Shown in pieces: positions 1-5,998 of a DNA stretch of 58,070 nt. Position numbers and translations under genes: made by a program. This DNA is from a virus: IMG/VR virus record IMGVR_UViG_3300021414_000003, positions 1-58,070 of that record. One strand, given 5' to 3'. The notes under the pieces are model-generated. The model was given only the letters and a program-made list of their open reading frames with translations. It was not told the origin of the DNA and searched no databases. Every line of letters starts with the position of its first letter. Position 1 is the stretch's first letter.

Positions 1-66
1 GCTGGTGCTGGCGCGGCCAGGGCGGGTAGCGGGGAGCAAAAGGAAACCGTGATGGGAATGAACTGA
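1..66 (+). CDS. C-terminal end of a host gene, cut by the window edge
   Basis: An open frame from base 1 reads 21 codons (ending KETVMGMN) to a TGA at 64-66, followed by a hairpin terminator. It lies outside attL, so it would be chromosomal. Too short to recognise; it could be a chance frame. Confidence 0.35.
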   Translation, partial: AGAGAARAGSGEQKETVMGMN

Positions 67-77
67 CGCGCCAACGA

Positions 78-107
78 AAAAAAGCCACCTTGCGGTGGCT
101 TTCTTCT
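78..107. terminator. Bidirectional rho-independent terminator, host side
   Basis: GCCACC-TTGC-GGTGGC stem-loop with a seven-base A tract on its left and a T-rich tract on its right. It works best on the minus strand, where before integration it would have lain just downstream of tRNA-Ser. It also ends the plus-strand frame upstream. Confidence 0.7.
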
Positions 108-112
108 TGATT

Positions 113-127
113 CTGGCGGAGACGGTG
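113..127. other. attL: attL core, 15-bp repeat
   Basis: ctggcggagacggtg is repeated exactly at 57976-57990, where it forms the 3' end of tRNA-Ser including the CCA complement. The bases on either side of the two copies differ, so the shared core is 15 bp. The integrase gene starts 143 bases inside this end. Confidence 0.9.
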
Positions 128-197
128 TCCGCCAACCCGGCATCCATTAGCGTCCGAAACGATCCACTAAGTCCTTGATGTTAATGGATAAATACTC

Positions 198-227
198 TTC
201 AATTAGTCCGGCAGAGTCCGTTAATAT
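198..227 (+). promoter_or_regulatory. Possible integrase promoter
   Basis: TTCAAT, an 18-base spacer and TAATAT lie about 45 bases before the integrase start. A 7-bp inverted repeat (atacgct / agcgtat, 226-246) overlaps the -10 and could bind a regulator. Pattern only; weak -35. Confidence 0.3.
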
Positions 228-248
228 ACGCTAGAATCCAGCGTATCA

Positions 249-270
249 ACGTGGGTAGGAACGGGGGTAG
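249..270 (+). other. Candidate integrase arm-type sites, left pair
   Basis: acgtgggtag (249-258) and acgggggtag (261-270) are direct repeats 12 bases apart, ending exactly at the integrase start codon. The same decamer occurs twice with the same spacing and orientation beside attR (57912-57933). Position on both sides of the core fits arm-type binding sites of a P4-type integrase. Occupancy here would also cover the integrase start. Confidence 0.6.
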
Positions 271-1512
271 ATGGTGGGGCGGACGGTTGAAAAGCTGACG
301 GCATTGGCCGTCAATCGGCAGAAGGTGCCTGGGTATTATAGCGACGGCGCGGGTCTGTACCTGCAGGTTTCGAAGACTGGAACGAAAAGCTGGATCTTCA
401 GGTATTCGCGTGGCGGCAAGGAGCGCGAGATGGGCTTGGGGCCGCTGCATACGGTCAGCCTGGCCGAAGCGCGCGAGCATGCGCGAGGATGCAGGTCGAC
501 CTTGCTTGCCGGCGGCGATCCGCTCGAGATACGCAAAGCTGAGCAACTGGACGGTGCATTGGAGCGCGCGAAGACGATCACCTTCGACTATTGCGCCGCG
601 GCCTATATCGATGCGCATCGGGGCAGTTGGAAGAATCAGAAGCATGCTGCCCAGTGGGAGAGCACGATCGCTACCTACGCGAGTCCGATCATCGGCGAGC
701 TGCCAGTAGCGACCGTCGACACCGCCCTGGTCGTTAAAGTGCTTCAGCCGATCTGGCAAGAGAAGACCGAGACGGCGACCCGTGTGCGGAGTCGAATCGA
801 AAACATCCTGGACTGGGCCACGGTGAGCAAGTTCCGAACGGGCGAGAATCCCGCGCGCTGGCGCGGGCACCTTGACCACCTGCTGTCGGATCCATCGAAG
901 GCGGCGAGGGTCGAGCATCATGCCGCCCTACCGTGGCAGGAAATCGGTAATTTCATGGCCGACGTGCGGCAGCGCGATGGCGTGGCCGCGCGCGCAGTCG
1001 AGTTTGTCATACTCACGGCGGCCAGGTCGGGGGAGGTGCGCGGCGCCACTTGGTCTGAAATAGATCTGGATTCCGCTATCTGGACAGTGCCGGCCGAGCG
1101 CATGAAGGCTGGGCGTGAGCACCGCGTGCCGCTGTCGACCGCGGCGGTCTCGCTATTGAAATCGATGCCCCAGGTCGGCGACATCGTTTTCCCTGGCCAG
1201 CGGCACGGCCGGGGACTTTCCGACATGAGCCTCACCGCCGTGCTGCGCCGAATGGATCGCCGCGACATCACAGTGCACGGCTTCCGCTCGACGTTCCGCG
1301 ATTGGTGCGCGGAATCGGTCGGCAACTCGTTCCCACGGGAGGTGTGCGAGCACGCCCTCGCGCACAGCCTGCCCGACAAGGTCGAGGCGGCCTACCGGCG
1401 CGGCGACTTGATCGAGAAACGTAAGGTGCTGATGCAGGTATGGGCGGACTATTGCGGCAAGCGGCCGACCACCGCGGGCGTCTCGGCGCTTAGGCGTGAG
1501 GAAGCTGCGTGA
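271..1512 (+). CDS. int: P4-type tyrosine integrase
   Basis: Site-specific recombinase that would integrate the phage at tRNA-Ser and, with the AlpA-like protein at the other end, excise it. 413 aa, the usual length for P4-like integrases. The N-terminal arm-binding domain (about 1-95, starting RTVEKL with GLYLQVSKTGTKSW) is DUF4102-like; a core-binding domain follows. The catalytic set is visible: R252 (TAARSGE), K279, H336 and R339 (HGFRS), H365 (ALAH) and Y375 (EAAYRR). ATG at 271 follows directly on the candidate arm sites, suggesting autoregulation. Transcribed toward a convergent gene ending five bases away. All key residues are present, so it should be active. Confidence 0.95.
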   Translation: MVGRTVEKLTALAVNRQKVPGYYSDGAGLYLQVSKTGTKSWIFRYSRGGKEREMGLGPLHTVSLAEAREHARGCRSTLLAGGDPLEIRKAEQLDGALERAKTITFDYCAAAYIDAHRGSWKNQKHAAQWESTIATYASPIIGELPVATVDTALVVKVLQPIWQEKTETATRVRSRIENILDWATVSKFRTGENPARWRGHLDHLLSDPSKAARVEHHAALPWQEIGNFMADVRQRDGVAARAVEFVILTAARSGEVRGATWSEIDLDSAIWTVPAERMKAGREHRVPLSTAAVSLLKSMPQVGDIVFPGQRHGRGLSDMSLTAVLRRMDRRDITVHGFRSTFRDWCAESVGNSFPREVCEHALAHSLPDKVEAAYRRGDLIEKRKVLMQVWADYCGKRPTTAGVSALRREEAA

Positions 1513-1517
1513 TCAGT

Positions 1518-1820
1518 TCAGCCGGTTTTTGAGCCGGCCAGCACCATTACCGACCATTCCTGCACACACTCGGCGCCGCCCTCCCCTCGCTCGATTCCGC
1601 GAAACAGCATCTTGTCCAAGTGCATCGTCACCAGCTTCGCATCGGTTAGGATCGGGATAATCGGCTCCTGCCGCGAGTCGTCGTGCTTTGCCAGCTTAGC
1701 CTGAGGCCCGCCGCTGGATATGGAAAGCGTAAGCTCGCCGGCCGCGCCCGGATCCGCCTGGATATCCCGGTCGTTTTTGCGGATGCCCCCGCTGCGAAGG
1801 CGCTTGACGATACTGTACAT
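1518..1820 (-). CDS. Small SOS-linked protein of unknown function
   Basis: 100 aa, not recognised. It has no membrane segment; the C-terminal half (about 50-93) has mixed hydrophobic and charged residues with one Cys and a Trp, as in a folded domain. Its ATG (1818-1820) lies inside the LexA-type box at 1811-1830, and a TATACT -10 ends six bases before the ATG, so a leaderless transcript is predicted. Expression after DNA damage is therefore likely. Convergent with int. An alternative is a later start, as the first 25 residues are low complexity. Confidence 0.6.
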   Translation of the reverse strand: MYSIVKRLRSGGIRKNDRDIQADPGAAGELTLSISSGGPQAKLAKHDDSRQEPIIPILTDAKLVTMHLDKMLFRGIERGEGGAECVQEWSVMVLAGSKTG

Positions 1821-1832
1821 TTATCCAGTATA
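1804..1832 (+). promoter_or_regulatory. SOS-type promoter for the rightward small genes
   Basis: TTGACG (1804-1809), 17-base spacer, AGTATA (1827-1832). The spacer is filled by the LexA-type box, so repressor bound there would block RNA polymerase. The same box can serve the minus-strand gene at 1518-1820. Confidence 0.6.
1811..1830. promoter_or_regulatory. LexA-type SOS box
   Basis: TACTGTACATTTATCCAGTA, flanked by a further A and T, gives perfect arms ATACTG/CAGTAT and the CTG-N10-CAG core of proteobacterial LexA boxes. It lies between divergent genes and overlaps the minus-strand start codon. Confidence 0.75.
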
Positions 1833-1891
1833 TCAAAAACGCAACTGTCGCGCCTCAAGACCAGGTTGCGGTGCGCTGGCATCATCGCTGG

Positions 1892-2059
1892 ATGAAACAG
1901 CGAACCGACATAGCCACCGCTGCTGTGATTGACGCAGCAATCCATTTGAGCACCGCCGCTGGCGTCCGGCCCGCCGCGCACTTCTTGTTCACGCGCTGCG
2001 TTCCGATCTGGGTTGCGCACCGCGTGCTAGTCCGTCCGAGTCTGCGTCGGCCGCACTAG
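1892..2059 (+). CDS. Small basic protein, unknown
   Basis: 55 aa starting MKQRTDIATAAV. An Ala-rich helix is followed by a segment with VPIWVAHRVLVRP and an Arg-rich end. I recall similar short proteins in beta-proteobacterial prophages but know no function. The Shine-Dalgarno site is weak. It is the first gene right of the LexA box, 60 bases downstream of the predicted SOS promoter, so DNA-damage induction is likely. It ends 72 bases before the next gene. Moderate confidence, because the gene is short and the evidence is mainly composition and position. Confidence 0.5.
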   Translation: MKQRTDIATAAVIDAAIHLSTAAGVRPAAHFLFTRCVPIWVAHRVLVRPSLRRPH

Positions 2060-2078
2060 GAGCGGCAGAGGGGACGTG

Positions 2079-2107
2079 CTGACAGCGGCCGCACTTGATG
2101 ATAGGAT
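2079..2107 (+). promoter_or_regulatory. Possible sigma70 promoter
   Basis: CTGACA, 17-base spacer, TAGGAT, ending 24 bases before the ATG at 2132. Reasonable match; untested. Confidence 0.4.
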
Positions 2108-2131
2108 CGAATCTCTACCACGGGAGGGATC

Positions 2132-2398
2132 ATGAATAACCAGCAGCGGTTCGACAAGGCGCTATCTGATGCCAGAGACAAGCTGGATTCCTCATTTCTG
2201 AACCTGTCGCGAGCCGTGCAGGCGGCAACGTGCAGTTTCGAGAATTTCCGGCTCGCGGCTCCCACTGACGATATCCGTGCAGTGCGTCAGGAAGCAAGCG
2301 AGGCGGTCGACGGCGCGATGGCCCGCGCTCCTGAAATAATCGACCAATCGAACGCTATGGCGGCTCGCGCTCTCCAACGCGCCATGGGCCGCGGCTAA
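2132..2398 (+). CDS. Small helical protein, unknown
   Basis: 88 aa with a strong ribosome site (GGGAGGG six bases before ATG). The sequence is rich in Ala, Arg, Gln and Asp with heptad-like spacing, suggesting two or three helices and perhaps self-association. No signal peptide or motif is visible. It lies between the SOS genes and the amidase/immunity cassette. Not recognised. Confidence 0.65.
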   Translation: MNNQQRFDKALSDARDKLDSSFLNLSRAVQAATCSFENFRLAAPTDDIRAVRQEASEAVDGAMARAPEIIDQSNAMAARALQRAMGRG

Positions 2399-2530
2399 CC
2401 ACTTCGATTGCCCGGCCCCTGGTCCGTCCATCGCGGCATCGGCTGATATAGCCCAGTCCATCCGTTGACCGTTAACAACTTGCAGTAAACCCAACAGTTC
2501 GACAATGCCTCATCACATCGAGGAGGCATC

Positions 2531-2965
2531 ATGCTTTACACCATTTACCCCGGCAATGTAGACGCCCTGGAAGGCCACGCGCCCTTCCGGGATGGTGAGT
2601 GCGTAGCGCTCGTTCAGTCGACGACTGGCGTTGGCCACACAAGCAGATGGCGGCCGGGTCCCCGGGTGGTAGACCTCAGTTTCCTGAATCCCGGTACCGT
2701 TATTGCTAATTTCGTCTTCGACAACAAGGGTATCGGGCACTTTCCGAACCGACACGGCTACCACGCAGCGCTCTTCATCGAGTTTGGTGGGCGCGGTATG
2801 TCGAGCGGGAAAGCGATGAGCATTCACGTCATGGACCAGTGGCGAGGGCGGCGAGAGAACGTAGTGAAGCGGAGGGAAATTCCGGCGCGGGGCAAGAGCA
2901 AGGCGGAAGGCAACCCCTATTCCGACTCCGAGAACGCCGATCAGTTCTACGTGGTGATTGCGTGA
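2531..2965 (+). CDS. BPSL0067-family papain-like amidase/peptidase
   Basis: 144 aa. The pattern GECVALVQ (C24), a YHAALFI segment (H78) and MDQW (D102) gives a Cys-His-Asp order typical of NlpC/P60 and CHAP-like cell-wall amidases, and the sequence resembles the BPSL0067 family. From memory, that family overlaps with T6SS peptidoglycan amidase effectors (Tae2-like); this link is to be checked. There is no signal peptide, so it needs a carrier, holin or secretion system to reach the wall. Strong ribosome site (GAGGAGG). Its TGA overlaps the GTG of the next, exported protein, so the two are translationally coupled. It is not in the lysis cassette, which argues against a simple endolysin. Confidence 0.8.
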   Translation: MLYTIYPGNVDALEGHAPFRDGECVALVQSTTGVGHTSRWRPGPRVVDLSFLNPGTVIANFVFDNKGIGHFPNRHGYHAALFIEFGGRGMSSGKAMSIHVMDQWRGRRENVVKRREIPARGKSKAEGNPYSDSENADQFYVVIA

Positions 2966-3297
2966 GGGCCGCCATTGCTGTGGCCATCGCGGCGTGCATC
3001 GGGGTCGCGCATGCGGAAACAATCGAGTGCCCGCAGCGCTACGCCGGTGCGCAGCTGGTGGGCGGTAGCATGTACGACGGGGCTGCGCACGAGTATGAAC
3101 TGGTGGGCACGCTCGCGGAAATGCGCGACGGCCAGAGCGTCGCCTATGAGTTCCCAGGCGCGGAGGTGAAGTGGCTCGCGTGCTGGTACGGAAAGGGTGC
3201 AGTGCAGTGGCGTCAAGTAAGCACCGCAGTGAAGAGGTGTGAGGTCAGGGAGCGCCGTTCGCGCGATCGAGTGATAGTGATGGCCGAGTGCAAGTAA
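2962..3297 (+). CDS. Secreted STY0301-family protein, probable immunity partner
   Basis: 111 aa from a GTG at 2962 that overlaps the upstream stop (GTGA). Residues 1-18 form a signal peptide (MRAAIAVAIAACIGVAHA) with cleavage after AHA; the mature part has paired Cys at IECP, LACWYG, KRCE and AECK, suggesting periplasmic disulfides. The layout resembles STY0301-family proteins, which I recall next to BPSL0067-like genes. Periplasmic location and coupling to an amidase fit an immunity or inhibitor role. A longer in-frame upstream extension exists but would remove the signal peptide, so the GTG is preferred. Confidence 0.75.
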   Translation: MRAAIAVAIAACIGVAHAETIECPQRYAGAQLVGGSMYDGAAHEYELVGTLAEMRDGQSVAYEFPGAEVKWLACWYGKGAVQWRQVSTAVKRCEVRERRSRDRVIVMAECK

Positions 3298-3330
3298 CGC
3301 TATCTCGCGGCGAGGCCCTGATGCCCGCTG

Positions 3331-3636
3331 CTAACCCGACGGACCTTTTTGGCGAGGACACCCGGCGATCACCACCTCGAGCTTCGTCGCGTAGCCCTCC
3401 CACGCAGCCGCGTCGATGAGCGCGGCCTGCGCGGCGGCCTTGTCGCCCGGGTAGGCGCCGTCGCCGAACGTGTTGACCGGGCGCGCCGGCACCGGACCAA
3501 CGCAGCCGACCGTCACCGGCACCGGCACCTTCTGCGGCTCGACCGCGCAGCCGGCCAGCACCAGCGCCACTAGGGCGCAGGTGCTGCGGAAAAGTGCAGG
3601 TGCAGCCAAAAGCTGCAGGCGGTGCAGGCCCAGCAT
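3331..3636 (-). CDS. Rz1: Rz1-like spanin lipoprotein
   Basis: Outer-membrane spanin subunit that joins Rz to fuse the membranes in the last step of lysis. 101 aa; an N-terminal hydrophobic stretch ends in the lipobox LAGC, so it is lipid-anchored, and the mature protein is Pro-rich near its start, as in Rz1. ATG at 3636 is preferred over an in-frame GTG at 3651, because GGGGGAGG lies just upstream and the ATG overlaps the Rz stop (TGATG). It is longer than lambda Rz1 and only touches Rz at the end instead of being embedded. Confidence 0.8.
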   Translation of the reverse strand: MLGLHRLQLLAAPALFRSTCALVALVLAGCAVEPQKVPVPVTVGCVGPVPARPVNTFGDGAYPGDKAAAQAALIDAAAWEGYATKLEVVIAGCPRQKGPSG

Positions 3637-3995
3637 CACCACCTCCCCCACGCTTCGCGCATCACTCCGTCGCAGTCCTGCGCTTGGCTGGCGGTGACGG
3701 CCGCGCTACGGCTTTGCGTGCGCGCGATCGCGGCGGCGGCGAACTTCTCGGCCACCTGGCGGCGCTCGTCGGCCGCGCGCCTCTCGTCGCCCAGCTTGTT
3801 GACGGCGGCGCTCTGCTCGAGCAGCTGCTTTTCCACCGCGGCGCGCTTGCCGATTTCGATGGCGAGCGCTCGTTGATGCCCGGCAGCCAGGCGCCAGCCA
3901 TTGGCGACGGCACCGGTGGCGGCCGCGCCTGCTAGCGCCAGCACCAGGGCCGCGGCGCCGGCGACCAGCTTGTACTGCGGCGGGATGAGCATCAT
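3636..3995 (-). CDS. Rz: Rz-like i-spanin
   Basis: Inner-membrane spanin. 119 aa: one N-terminal membrane segment (about residues 8-32, KLVAGAAALVLALAGAAATG), then a long Ala/Glu/Arg-rich coiled coil (about 40-100) reaching into the periplasm. It starts at the first of two ATGs, overlapping the endolysin stop by ATGA, and is followed directly by Rz1, the classical spanin pair order. Confidence 0.85.
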   Translation of the reverse strand: MMLIPPQYKLVAGAAALVLALAGAAATGAVANGWRLAAGHQRALAIEIGKRAAVEKQLLEQSAAVNKLGDERRAADERRQVAEKFAAAAIARTQSRSAAVTASQAQDCDGVMREAWGRW

Positions 3996-4402
3996 GGGTA
4001 TGCCTTCCACGTGAGCTGGAAGTGCGGGCCGTCGACCAACGATTTCCAGTCGCCGCCCCATTCGATCGGCACGCCCAGCTCGGCCGCCGCCGCCTTCATG
4101 GCCTTGGCCAGCTTCGGGTACAGCGGCCAATCCCAGCGTACCTCGGTGCCGACCATTGCAGCCAAGTCGACCGCGCACGACAGGCCGCACTTGTTCGCCG
4201 TCGGCAGGTGGCGGGACCGGGCCGTCTGCGAGGCGCCGGCGGCGACCAGCTGCTGCTGGCGCGCCGCCGAGCGCACGCCTTCGGTCACGGCGAAGTCGAT
4301 GTCGGTGAGCTGGATCGCGCGCTTGACGACTTTCACCAGGTCGGGGTGCACGCCGTCCAGGCGCGAGAGTGAGCGCGCGCTCAGTTGGAAATTAGGCTTC
4401 AT
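3992..4402 (-). CDS. M15-family endolysin (zinc peptidase)
   Basis: Peptidoglycan peptidase of the D-Ala-D-Ala/L-Ala-D-Glu type. 136 aa, the normal size for phage M15 enzymes. Zinc ligands are visible as H65 (SRHL), D79 (CAVDL) and H127 (GPHFQL), with the acidic GGD segment near 118 before the last ligand. There is no signal peptide, so release depends on the holin. It lies between holin and Rz; the start overlaps the holin end by 11 bases. Confidence 0.9.
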   Translation of the reverse strand: MKPNFQLSARSLSRLDGVHPDLVKVVKRAIQLTDIDFAVTEGVRSAARQQQLVAAGASQTARSRHLPTANKCGLSCAVDLAAMVGTEVRWDWPLYPKLAKAMKAAAAELGVPIEWGGDWKSLVDGPHFQLTWKAYP

Positions 4403-4766
4403 TGGGCGGTTCTTTCGGCGATTGGGTAGATGGAAACTTGGTGTCGGCCCATGCGCTCAACTTGGCCTCGGCCTTGAAGAGCGCGCGCGAGCCCATGTGC
4501 GACGTGATGCCGACGAGCGCCGGCGCCAAGTCAGACGAGAAGCCCTGCCACTGGCACAGCTTGAAGGTAATGATCCCGACGAACGCGGACGTCGCCAGCT
4601 CGCCGATAAACTCGGTGATGTTCCAGGCGCGCACATGGCCGGCCCGCAGCTTCTGGTAGAACGACACGAAGCCGCCGAGCAGGGACAGGGCCACGACCCA
4701 CGCCCAGGTGAGTAGCGTCGCCAAGTCGCTGATGAAAATCGGCTGGTGCGGTGGTTTTTCGAGCAT
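4392..4766 (-). CDS. LydA-like holin
   Basis: 124 aa with three hydrophobic segments (about 15-38, 56-72 and 80-95) and a charged C-terminal tail, matching the LydA/holin superfamily III layout. It would permeabilise the inner membrane and let the M15 endolysin out. It is the first gene of the holin-endolysin-Rz-Rz1 set and is preceded by a hairpin with a U tract 22 bases before the ATG. Confidence 0.8.
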   Translation of the reverse strand: MLEKPPHQPIFISDLATLLTWAWVVALSLLGGFVSFYQKLRAGHVRAWNITEFIGELATSAFVGIITFKLCQWQGFSSDLAPALVGITSHMGSRALFKAEAKLSAWADTKFPSTQSPKEPPNEA

Positions 4767-4787
4767 GGGTGCCTTATGGTTGGGCGT

Positions 4788-4807
4788 AAAAAAACCGCTC
4801 GAGGCGG
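4788..4807 (-). terminator. Intra-operon hairpin with U tract before the holin
   Basis: On the minus strand CCGC-CTCGA-GCGG is followed by seven T. It sits between the permuted amidase gene and the holin, 22 bases before the holin ATG. One of six similar elements in the late operon. Confidence 0.6.
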
Positions 4808-4838
4808 CCTGGTTTGCTGGTTTCTGGTGCTGTGCGGC

Positions 4839-5339
4839 TCACGCGCGCATCAGTTCTGACTTGGGGTAGTCGACCATGTGCAGATCGATGGGGCGGACTC
4901 GCTTCATCATCGCCGGATCGAACAACCGCGTACCGCCGGCGAGCACGATCGCAAACGTCAGATCGGAACACCACCACCGATCATCGTCGGCCCAGTCCAC
5001 CGAGTAGGTGAGCGGGATGCCGACGGCGCCGCGGTAGTCGTACTTCTTCGGCTTCGCCGGCGGCGGTGGTGCGCACTGCGCTTCGGCGAAGGCGCGCGCT
5101 GCGTCGATGTCGGGCACGATCACGTGCATGTCCCGGTAGACCACGATACCTTCCATCAGCTGGTCGACCGTACCCGCCCGGCAGCCGTGCACCATCGACG
5201 CCTCATAGGCGCGGTCGCCAATGATCGTGATCGAGTGCGAGAACTGGCGCGAGCCCGAGCAAACCCCGACAGCCAGGCTGAGCGGGTTGTACGGCCACCG
5301 GCTGGTGAGCCGGACCGTGACGATTCCTGATCGCTTCAT
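4839..5339 (-). CDS. Permuted papain-like (YiiX/YebB-type) protein
   Basis: 166 aa from an ATG at 5339 with AAAGGAGG upstream (an in-frame TTG three bases earlier is less likely). H35 (FSHSITI) precedes C124 (RWWCSDL), with an acidic residue at E47 (YEASMV): the His-before-Cys order of permuted NlpC/P60 hydrolases. Such enzymes hydrolyse amide or ester bonds of wall peptides or lipids. There is no signal peptide. Its place between tail-tip and lysis genes suggests a role at infection or lysis; the substrate cannot be read from sequence. Confidence 0.65.
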   Translation of the reverse strand: MKRSGIVTVRLTSRWPYNPLSLAVGVCSGSRQFSHSITIIGDRAYEASMVHGCRAGTVDQLMEGIVVYRDMHVIVPDIDAARAFAEAQCAPPPPAKPKKYDYRGAVGIPLTYSVDWADDDRWWCSDLTFAIVLAGGTRLFDPAMMKRVRPIDLHMVDYPKSELMRA

Positions 5340-5998
5340 CAAACCTCCTTTAATGTAGAGCTAGTGGTGTATTGCTCCGAAAGTCCGAGCTGCTGAGCCA
5401 GCGCCCGCATATCCGCACGCATGTCGGCGACGATCGCGAAAACGGCGCCGGCGTCGGGCGCGTGCCGAGCATCCTCTTTGTTCAGCAATCGCAGCAAGCG
5501 CACCTTGCTGAGAACTGTTTCCCACAGCGCCGCTGTGGCCAGAATGTCGTCACAGGCCTGGCGTGCAGTCCAGCCGTTACGCCACTTCGCCATGGCCCAG
5601 CTGACCACATCGGGCGGCGCTGGCTGTTCGTCCGTCTCAGGGTAGCCGGAGCCGCGCCACGCCTGCGCCTGCTGTAACGCCTGACGATATTCCTCTGTCT
5701 GCATCGTCAGGCGATTGACGACCGCCAGGCGCAAGGCTTCGCCGGCGGCGTCGATTTGCCGGATGCCCACGGCGACAGCCTCATCCAGTGGGATTTCCCA
5801 GCGCGGCGCGCCACCAACCCAGCGCTGCACGCTGCTCGGTGTCGGCGCGCCCATGGTCACGGCGCCCTGCCATGGGACGTAGGTGAAGCCCTCGATATCG
5901 GTAGGCGTGGGTGCGGTCGGCCCAGCGTCGGGCGCGTCAGGCTGACCGACCGCATGGTTGACGCGGTTTTGCGAGTCCAAGCCTAGAAATTGGGTCAT
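5339..5998 (-). CDS. Tail-tip-linked protein, possible fibre assembly factor
   Basis: 219 aa, starting at the ATG that overlaps the J stop (ATGA, 5995-5998). The N-terminus (MTQFLGLDSQ) is followed by a Pro-rich linker, a central helical region and a C-terminal helical tail. The family is not firmly recognised; position after J suggests a tail-fibre chaperone or small tip protein. Translation is coupled to J and the stop overlaps the next start. Confidence 0.6.
   Translation of the reverse strand: MTQFLGLDSQNRVNHAVGQPDAPDAGPTAPTPTDIEGFTYVPWQGAVTMGAPTPSSVQRWVGGAPRWEIPLDEAVAVGIRQIDAAGEALRLAVVNRLTMQTEEYRQALQQAQAWRGSGYPETDEQPAPPDVVSWAMAKWRNGWTARQACDDILATAALWETVLSKVRLLRLLNKEDARHAPDAGAVFAIVADMRADMRALAQQLGLSEQYTTSSTLKEV

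Noticed and set aside
199-921. 240-aa minus frame inside int
   Set aside because: Shadow of the integrase; no ribosome site.
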